Shown here: one piece after another, positions 56,410-64,000 of the stretch | Layout of the letters: the number at the start of each line of letters is the position of its first letter | Numbering within the stretch: position 1 is the first letter of the stretch | Origin: Symsagittifera roscoffensis | Taxonomy: Eukaryota; Xenacoelomorpha; Acoela; Convolutidae | NCBI RefSeq assembly: GCF_963678635.1 | Contig: NC_087069.1 | Location: 25,780,303-25,844,302 of the forward strand | Reading direction: 5' to 3' | Length of the DNA: 64,000 bases | The notes under the pieces: generated by a model | The model's database searches: none | Seen by the model: the letters and a program-made list of their open reading frames with translations, nothing else | What the model was told of the DNA's origin: nothing | Translations under genes and position numbers: made by a program

Positions 56410-56760
56410 AACAAAAAACCAACCTTCCCCTTGTGTAAGTAAATCAAACTTCCCAGGACTGTTGCTAGCCTTCCCAAGACTCCAGTAAAAACTCAATGCG
56501 ATAATAGGTTATCTTTTCTAGGACTTTTTCAAACCTTGTCGGGACCCGAAAAACTCGTTGTGCTATTAAATTAATGTTCTCATGACTTTTGTTAACTCTG
56601 AAAATATATATTATTATAAGACTTTAATCTTTACAATATTTCAATTAAGCTTCCCCGAAAAACACGTTGGGATAGTCAGTTAACCTTCCCAAGACTTTTG
56701 CTATCCTTCTCAAGACTCCCAGTAAATCCTTCCTAAAACTCCGGTAAAAAATCCGGTTGT
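56410..56760. repeat. Degenerate short repeat (CTTCCCAAGACT)
   Basis: Variants of CTTCCCA(A/G)GACT(T/C) and (C)TCCAGTAAAA recur about eight times with irregular spacing. It is an old tandem repeat. Confidence 0.4.
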
Positions 56761-57249
56761 GGTTGTTTGAGAACAAATGAATTAAATATTGACAATATTT
56801 CCACCAGCGACAAAAACTGTGTGTCTTAATTGGTGCTCTTCGGTGTCAGTTTTTCAACTGTGCCACTGATTCTTCGGAGTAGTCAACTTGTTCTCTAGAC
56901 CAAACAATCTTTCAAGTGATTATCTTTCAAGGTTGTTAGGCTGTCTGAAAGTTACTGACAATGCCTCACAAGAGGCTATCTCGAAGTATTAAACAATTTG
57001 ATCAAAACTATCAGATCATTATAGGTTTAGCAAAAATCAAAAACCGATTCGTCTGATCCGGTATCTAGTAGCTCTGTCTTTTCATGGGTTTTCTATTGTT
57101 TTTTTCTTACCTAGTCCATTTTTTTCCTAATTTGCTCTGGTCTTTTTTGCTGAATAAAATCATTTGAGAATCTATTTTGTGTTACTTTTTATCAGACAGT
57201 CCTTGTTCCGACGTTCGATACGAAAGTAACGGAATATTTGTGCTCGGGG

Positions 57250-57990
57250 TGGGTTTTTTTTCTTCAGACAAATTTCGACTTTTTAACTAGCCATTTTTGA
57301 CGGATTTTTTTTTATATCATTCAAAAGATATTGTTGTCCTGAGCTTAAATTTGAAAAGATATTTTACCTGTAATCCTTTTTCGTAAAGTTATGAGGGTTT
57401 AAAGATTGCCATTTTTACCAATTTGGGACAATTAACGAGCGATATAATTCGCGCTATTAACGCGTAAGCGGAAATTCAATCCGTCCTATAAATCGTTCCC
57501 AATTGGTTGAACGAAGCTTTTAACTAGCCATTTTTAACTAGCCATTTTTGACGGATTTTTTTAATATCATTCAAAAGATATTGTTGTCCTGAGCTTAAAT
57601 TTGAAAAGATATTTTACCTGTAATCCTTTTTCGTAAAGTTATGAGGGTTTAAAGATTGCCATTTTGACCAATTTGGGACAATTAACGAGCGATATAATTC
57701 GCGCTATTAACGCGTAAGCGGAGATTCAATCCGTCCTATAAATCGTTCCAAATTGGTTGAACGAAGCTTATTTGCCATAATTGACTTGTTACAAGGAAAG
57801 AAATCTCCCTTTTTGTACTTTATATGGCGTGTGGGGGGATGATTTTCATTAAAAATTTCAAAATTTAGAAGAAAAAAAATTTCATTTTATTTTATTTCAT
57901 TTAGTGTTTTTATGTTATTACTGCTGCTCCATAAACTCTAAAAGAGAGTCGGAACATTCAGGGCTTCGCCCTGATACGAACAGTCTTGTT
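57250..57990 (-). repeat. Dispersed repeat with internal 251 bp tandem duplication
   Basis: The outer end is the near-palindrome CAGGGCTTCGCCCTGA (57955-57972). Read on the minus strand it matches 43204-43620. Within it a unit of about 251 bp is repeated nearly perfectly (57287-57527 and 57537-57772), including GCGATATAATTCGCGCT and ACGCGTAAGCGG. No coding content. Confidence 0.7.
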
Positions 57991-59546
57991 TTATTTGATT
58001 TCAAATGTGTTAACCTAAAAGTACTTGACATAATCAAATGTTAAACTATCTGGTAAATAAACCCAGCAATTAAGGACATGATTAGTAACCCTGGAAACAA
58101 CTCCAGTTTGGATTTTGGTCAAGATGGAAATAGGCAATTAACGCAAGAACTTTATTGATGTTTGAATAAATTGTAAGCCACACAGTCAATTCCCTGGGTT
58201 GGCTCCCCAGTTTTGTTGTACTATTGATAACAGAAACTCCTTTCTTTTCTGGACTACTTTCTCGATACACTCTTTTTGATGTCAACAAGTCAGTTCTAAT
58301 CTCTTTATTATTATCAAGATGAGTCAATTGCGAGCAGCAATTGAACCAGGGCAAAATTTGTCGTCTTTCGCGCAATTATATTTTCAGCTGTTGTGTTTTT
58401 TTGTTTATCTTTTTTAGTTTGCGGGGACAAATTATGCTCGAAAAGTTCAAATCGAAACCTTGAAATTTTAGATCCCAAAAACTTCTTGCATTAAGACCGT
58501 GTGGCGCAATACATAGTAATTGTGCTATTCCATAATTTTTTCATCTACTGGGTCCATCTATCGGAAATGGGTACATGTGGAAACTCATTGTACCACTTGA
58601 AACTTCCACAGGTGTTTCTTCTGTACTGCAGGATATGTTATCAAATCTGACTTTTGTCTGAGCGCAATGATGAATATAGAGAACACGTCCCGTTTTTTTC
58701 GGGGTAAAACCCTCTAGTTCAGTTTTTCTTTAATTAAAGTTTTACCATCAGAGGTTTGTGTGGCAATTTTCTGATAACTTCGCCCATCTGTGTTTTCCTA
58801 TTATGCGCATTACGCTGTCGTTTCTCAAAAAGTTTCTTAAAAAATCGTGTATAATTCGCTTCAAATCAGATCTTAAGCCGCATTTCATCAAAGTTTTCTG
58901 TTTTTGAAAAATATGTTGTATCAGCTGCGTAAAAAAGATGATCGATTGTTCGTTTTCTTTAGCACTAGTTCTGGCAACTCCTTTTGTTCTCTAAAAATTC
59001 CACTGCAAAAAATCGTGTTATGATTTTATTTCTAGCTGTCCTATAATATATTAACTGAAATAAATTCAGAATAGCAACGCTCTGGTAGTATGTTTCCTTT
59101 TGTTATCACTTATTAGCTGCTTATTTTTCAAATTTTTCCTGGCCTCACATTTGTAGTGTCAGCCATGACTGTTTGGTCTTCAAAAATCAAAATACAAACA
59201 TACTAACATACAATACAAAGAACTGTGATTTAATTAGTTTTTCATTAGTTTTTTTATGACGAAAAAATTGGCAGCCCATGGACGGACATTTTGGACGAAA
59301 CTTTCAAATTTGACGTCTTTCATTTGCTTCTTCTGTTTAAATGTTGTTACTAAAAGCCTTTTGCTTAAGTTTCTTGCTTAATTTTATAAAATAGAGTGTT
59401 TTTTTTTGTGAAATGTCCTGAGATTTGTCCTGACAAAATGTCCCTTTTTAAAAAGTTTTATAAATGGACTCCACATGGGACTTTTCGTTGGGGCCAGTTC
59501 CCTTGCGAATGCAGTGAAAGACGCGCTTCATAATATCTAAAGCAAT
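57991..59546. other. Mostly unassigned; one 97-residue minus frame
   Basis: The minus frame 58375-58082 (REL...WLTIYSNINKVLALIAYF) is open but has no family match. The upstream sequence has no clear splice or promoter signals. The remaining sequence is AT-rich and featureless to me. Confidence 0.25.
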
Positions 59547-59852
59547 ATGAACCCGAGAAACGTTACAGTAATTACCGGATTAAGCTTGAACAAAGGTACC
59601 AGAAACTCCTGGACAGTTGCCAAAAATCCTATGTTTGAAATCTTAGAAAAAAAGGACATCGTCATCTTGCACGACTGCATCATTAGCTCCCCGAACAAGT
59701 ATCGTAGTAAAAACTGCCATCCTGTCTGGTCTCCGATCTTATATCAACTCTTAAAAGATTCAAAAATAGGTTTTTTTTGCAATTATTTTCCGTCAGCGTC
59801 GGTGTACACCAAATGTTCTGAAATAATTCAGAAAATAAAAAAAAAATTTTGA
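59547..59852 (+). other. Open frame of unknown function, 101 residues
   Basis: It is an intact plus frame from ATG to TGA: MNPRNVTVITGLSLNKG, FEILEKKDIVILHDC, YQLLKDSKIGFFCNYFPS and a basic end. The alternation of beta-like and helix-like stretches suggests a folded domain. It lies about 350 bp upstream of a dead non-LTR retrotransposon on the same strand and may be part of that element's polyprotein. I do not recognise it. Confidence 0.35.
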
Positions 59853-60199
59853 CATGTCAGTGAAACAATCGAAATGATTTTACAATTTTGTTGCCTCGGT
59901 TTTAAAACAAAACCTTTCGAGCATCATCCAGAGAGACAATCATCTTTGACTTCAGCAATTTTTCATTGCAAATCTCTATTTAAGAAGAGTTAAACCTTTT
60001 CATTACTGAGCACCCTTTCTAGCCATTTTGCTTCAACAATATTGATAAGTTTCTTGAAATATGGTAAACTTGGTTTTTTGCAACTTTACGTTACGTCCGT
60101 AAAAATGTACCAGAGATTTTTACTTTCACCGTGGATAACATCAACTTTGTCGAAAAAGTCTTGAAAGCATTAAAACAGCTGCACTTATACCACCAATAG

Positions 60200-61560
60200 T
60201 ATTTTGAGTTTAAAATAACTTTTAATGACGCCAAGAAAGCAAACCTCTTCAACAGATTTTTCAAAGAATTTTTAGTTAATTTGAATCACAATTATTTCTT
60301 CATAAAATGGAGTTTCCAACTGAATCGAATCGAATACTAATTTATTTTTGGCGTAACAAAACAACAATGAAATCGTGAGCAACAGAACCCCGCTTAAATC
60401 ACGTGGCCCGGAAGGAATTGGAAAATTTACTCTAAAACAGCTAGCTAAAAGCATCTCCAAGTCTCTTTGTGATAATTTCAATAACAATGCCAACAAAGCC
60501 ACATTCCCGATAAACTGAAAACTGAGCGATGTCTTTCCTATCTTCAAAGATGGTGATCAATAATTGTTATCTAATTTCGAACCAAGCAGTCCTCAATCTT
60601 TCTAAATTCTTGAAATTCTTTTTACTGACAAAATTTCAACAGACATTCATCATAAAATTGATCAAAGTCATTTTAGGGTGATGCTCAAGAAATCTAAAAC
60701 TCTACAAAAGCTAATCTATTAAGTGTACAGAATTCTAACCAGCCCTGAAACACAAAATCTTCTAAGCTTCTAAACCGAATTCAAAACTGTTTTCGAAAAA
60801 GTACACGCTAAAACCGTATGGAAAAATTGAAATCATTGGGGTTAGCTGGAAGTCTTCGAAAACTTCTTCCATAGCTAAGAAGGATCCAAAACTAGGAGTT
60901 CGAACTTGATATGAGAAATCCAACTGGTAAGAAGTCTCAAGCGTGTCACCACAAGGCTCTTTTTTCGGGCCTCTATTTTTTATAACGCTTTGCAAAAATC
61001 TGCCCCCAAGCCTCTGAAACCATTTCTCTGGGTACACTGACGACTACAAAATTATATCCCCGAAACCAAAGTCATTACAAAATGACATCTCTAAAATGAG
61101 AGAGGCTTGTACTCTTGCTGGCATCAAATTCAAGAATGCAGCGACTGAACGACTAAAATGGCCATTGAAAAGAGCGAAGCAGAACAACCTGAAGCTGAAA
61201 AGAACCTAGACATAACAGGCTATACGAACCTCTTTTGGATAACACACGCTAAGAGACGTGCTCAAAAGGCAATCGGTCCGTCATTTTCCTCAAGCGAAAC
61301 ATTGTCGGCACAGAAAACCTCAAATTGAAGGTAAATTCCTATTCCAGTTACATTGTTCCAATAGTATCAAATGGATTGTGCATCTGGAAACCGAATAAGA
61401 CCCAGCTGAAATTTATCGAAGATGTTTAAAAGAAAAGTAAAAATTGGTTATTTTGAATTCCCCTTGGCAATTCAAATAAAGAGGAATTTTCTGAAGTTAC
61501 TACTTTTCTCTTGTACCATGAGCTGAACATGATTTTTTATGCAAAAAAAACATGAGAAAT
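60200..61560 (+). mobile_element. Non-LTR retrotransposon (LINE) RT relic
   Basis: The plus frames read FNDAKKANLFNRFFKEFL, KSRGPEGIGKFTLKQLAKS, KLSDVFPIFKDGD, then QGSFFGPLFF and YTDDYKI (F/YADD position). These are RT motifs 1-2, the QGS.LGPLLF motif and the catalytic box of Jockey/CR1-type LINEs. More than ten stops and frameshifts interrupt it. The C-terminal 'fingernail' region is detectable near 61380-61500. The minus frames here are shadows. Confidence 0.75.
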
Positions 61561-64000
61561 TAGACATCATCAACACTCAAGTAAAGAATGGCAAAAACTG
61601 GATGAACCAATAAACACGAACGAGCCACAAGAGATAGTTCTGCAAATACCCAAAATACAGAACAAACAAACCCATATCAAACATTTGCCTTAATACACCC
61701 ATTTTGATAAAATACCTGATAAAATCTCTGTGAAGATTCCTAGACAACCCGACAAATTTTAATTTTTCTTTGAAGATTTGGCCGATTGCTTCAAAAAATT
61801 TTCTTTGAAATCGGTAAGGACAACCAGAAAATTATGTGTTTCAGGGCTGTCTAGAATTGAGTACACCTTGTCTTGATAAATCAGTTTGGCCCGGTTATAG
61901 ATTTACTAGGCATCAACTGGTAAGATTATATTGCAACTGCCTGAAAAAGAGATCAAGCCAATTTTTTCGACGCTGTACTGGAACTATTCTATTTCACAAA
62001 CTTATGAATTTGATTCATGCTCTCGGAGAATTGACTTTTTGTGAGGGACCCAGAAACTAGAACAAATTAAACCTCAGTTGAAAACTTGAGAAACTTATCA
62101 TTCTTGTATTCCTTCCAAAATTAAAGAACGGAGCAATTCAATTTCAGTTAAAATTGAAACTCACGGGGACTTTAATTTTCGAGCTATCTCAAGTTGTGTA
62201 TTCTTAATTTCATTAGAATGGTTACAATCGATGTAATGTTATGTTTGAAACCACTTTTTTTTCGAAAAATTGATTGAAGGAAGGTTTTTCTAAGGCCAGT
62301 TTATAAAATTATTTTGCTGATTGACAAGCAGAGATCAACTAAAAATGTTTATTTATCTCAAAAACTAGTCGTTATGAAAATAAATATTGTGAAAACAGAT
62401 AATTCTTTAAAAAAAACATATAAACTGCATGATATTCGTGTATGATTAACCGGCATCCCTTCTAGGATTTTAGAGACAGGTCTGTCAAGTAGTCCTCTGG
62501 TCTATGGGAAAGAGTTCATGGCCTGTCGAGTCTATTGTTTCGCCGCTGCGCCTTATGCGCTTGGCTGAGATTGTTCCTGATCTGCAATTGCTATAGATTT
62601 TGTTATTTTTCTTAAAATGATTTCCTTTTTTTACCCTTGAGATGAGGAAAAACAACAAGGAGTGTACTGGCATAAATTGCTTAAGATTCAACAATTTTAA
62701 ATGGGATCACATGTGATTGTTTTTCTAATTGGGTTATATCAATTTAATAAATATCACTCTTTGTAAAACTATGAAAATTCAACGTTTTCAATTTCTTTCA
62801 GTTATGTAAGTAAATTGTGTCATTAATGCATTAATTGATAAGCACTCAGTGCTAGATATTTATGTACATACAGACATTTCATATAATCGATTATTAAAAA
62901 AAGATTCTAACGACTCGCCTAGACTATTGGCCAAAAATCTTTGGGCCGGAAATCTTTTGCTGCTTGTTCTAATGTTTTTCTTGTTTTTTCGTTAACAATC
63001 CAACATAAGTGGCCGTGAACAAGCGACAGCTATGATCTTTATAATGAACACAAAAACGAGAATTAATTTTGTTTCTTTATCTATACCTTTTGCCCAATGA
63101 TCAATCCTCAATCAGACAGATCTCGAGAACAGAACAAAGCTAATAAGCTGCAAGCTCGATGAGGGATGTATAAAAGGAGGAATAATGCTGGCAGCTTTAA
63201 ATGACAATATCGCATCTTATTGACTCCTAACAATGAGAAATTGATTTCTAACCAGCCAAAACTTGCCGATATAAATGCCTAAAACTCGGAAAACGTCAAG
63301 TGTTTTTTTGTAAATGGCTTCCGGGTATTAAAAGCTATTTTTACTTTCCAAATGGTTCAGAAGCCGGTCCGAACAAAATTTTCCCCAATTCTAAAAGAAC
63401 TTATTTTTCTATAAAACAGCAATGCGGAGCTCAATTTGTTGAAATTGCTAAGTAAGCTTCAAAACCTGATAGAAGAAGATGAAATACCCGACTTGTGAAG
63501 ACATTCATTTATGGACCAAAACTTATCGCTCTCATAAAAATAGAAGGAATTTTGCGATCGACTGCCCTCAGCATCACGCTCAGACGCCTGATTTCAAAAA
63601 AAACGTTTGGTTTTCAGACGATGGAAACCTTGGCGACTACAAAACGATAGTACTCCGAGGCCTTAAACACATGGCTGAACAAAATGAAGAAAAGCTATCG
63701 TTTCAGCCTAAACACAGAAAAATTTAGGCTTTGTTTTCTAGAACCGACCAGAAGTACGCAACAACTATTCAATCACAGTTCAATTTGAAAAAACATGTCT
63801 AAAATCAAAATCGAAATTCAGTTATGAACTTGTATTTTTGGTCTCCACTGTAGGCGAAACTTGTCGTAGAGAACTGCTAAAAGAAATAATATTTAAGATG
63901 GAGAGGTTGGGAATTTTTATTACGCTGGATGCGCGCCGTGTTTGTAAATTCTTAAAAAATGCTTTAGCACGCCGAGACTCCTGTATTTTTGCGTACAAAG
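61561..64000. other. No supported gene at right end
   Basis: There are scattered short frames only. The longest are 62694-62485 (minus) and 63479-63727 (plus, 82 residues, with ending KNVWFSDDGNLGDYKT). Neither has a family match or splice context. Some stretches look like LINE tail decay. Confidence 0.35.

Noticed and set aside
60272-61037. Minus-strand frames of 91 residues each
   Set aside because: The plus strand carries LINE RT motifs at the same place, so these are shadows.

Overview
The window looks like nuclear DNA of an invertebrate animal that I cannot name more closely. It is AT-rich, has spliced genes, and is dominated by decayed Ty3/Gypsy, Ty1/Copia, BEL/Pao, LINE, hAT-type and foldback elements. 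I see no operons, no rRNA or tRNA genes and no CRISPR array. Most short open frames are shadows of broken transposon genes.

Layout. 1-1230 is a repeat-bearing left flank. 1231-24129 is a head-to-tail array of about five copies of one Ty3/Gypsy-like element, all minus strand and all broken, with three full inter-unit LTRs of about 260 bp and an embedded ~470 bp piece of non-element DNA between several units. 24060-25870 is a diverged ~1.1 kb tandem duplication rich in GTCGCGACC, with an AT-rich CGATAT block inside.

25919-47580 (minus strand) is the main gene. Four exons (47580-45531, 42805-41672, 41080-40903, 26523-26172) join in phase into a 1237-residue protein: an N-terminal region, a NERD-like nuclease motif, an SF1/UvrD-like helicase split over exons 1 and 2, and ankyrin-like C-terminal exons. 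An alternative last exon may lie at 26077-25919. Its ~14.4 kb third intron holds a second Gypsy family (26895-30840, minus), a BEL/Pao relic (31440-33420, plus) and a Copia element (34440-40751, minus). The Copia element keeps a recognisable PBS and PPT, but its 3' LTR is interrupted by a gag fragment.

47600-53450 is mostly non-coding repeat: two long foldback elements, copies of a dispersed repeat family, and a diverged tandem duplication. 53513-55403 (minus) is a cluster of overlapping open frames (disordered/acidic, coiled-coil-like, globular, then one with a membrane segment) that I cannot assign. It could be a decayed endogenous RNA-virus-like insertion, but this is weakly supported. 55512-55952 is a hAT-type MITE with an 8 bp target duplication. 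57250-57990 is another dispersed repeat with an internal 251 bp tandem duplication. 60200-61560 (plus) is a dead non-LTR retrotransposon, and the rest of the right end shows little.

The most interesting item is the NERD-like plus UvrD-like helicase plus ankyrin gene, whose architecture recalls bacterial NERD/UvrD proteins and eukaryotic TRANK1-like proteins. The exon joins are inferred from splice sites and reading phase only.
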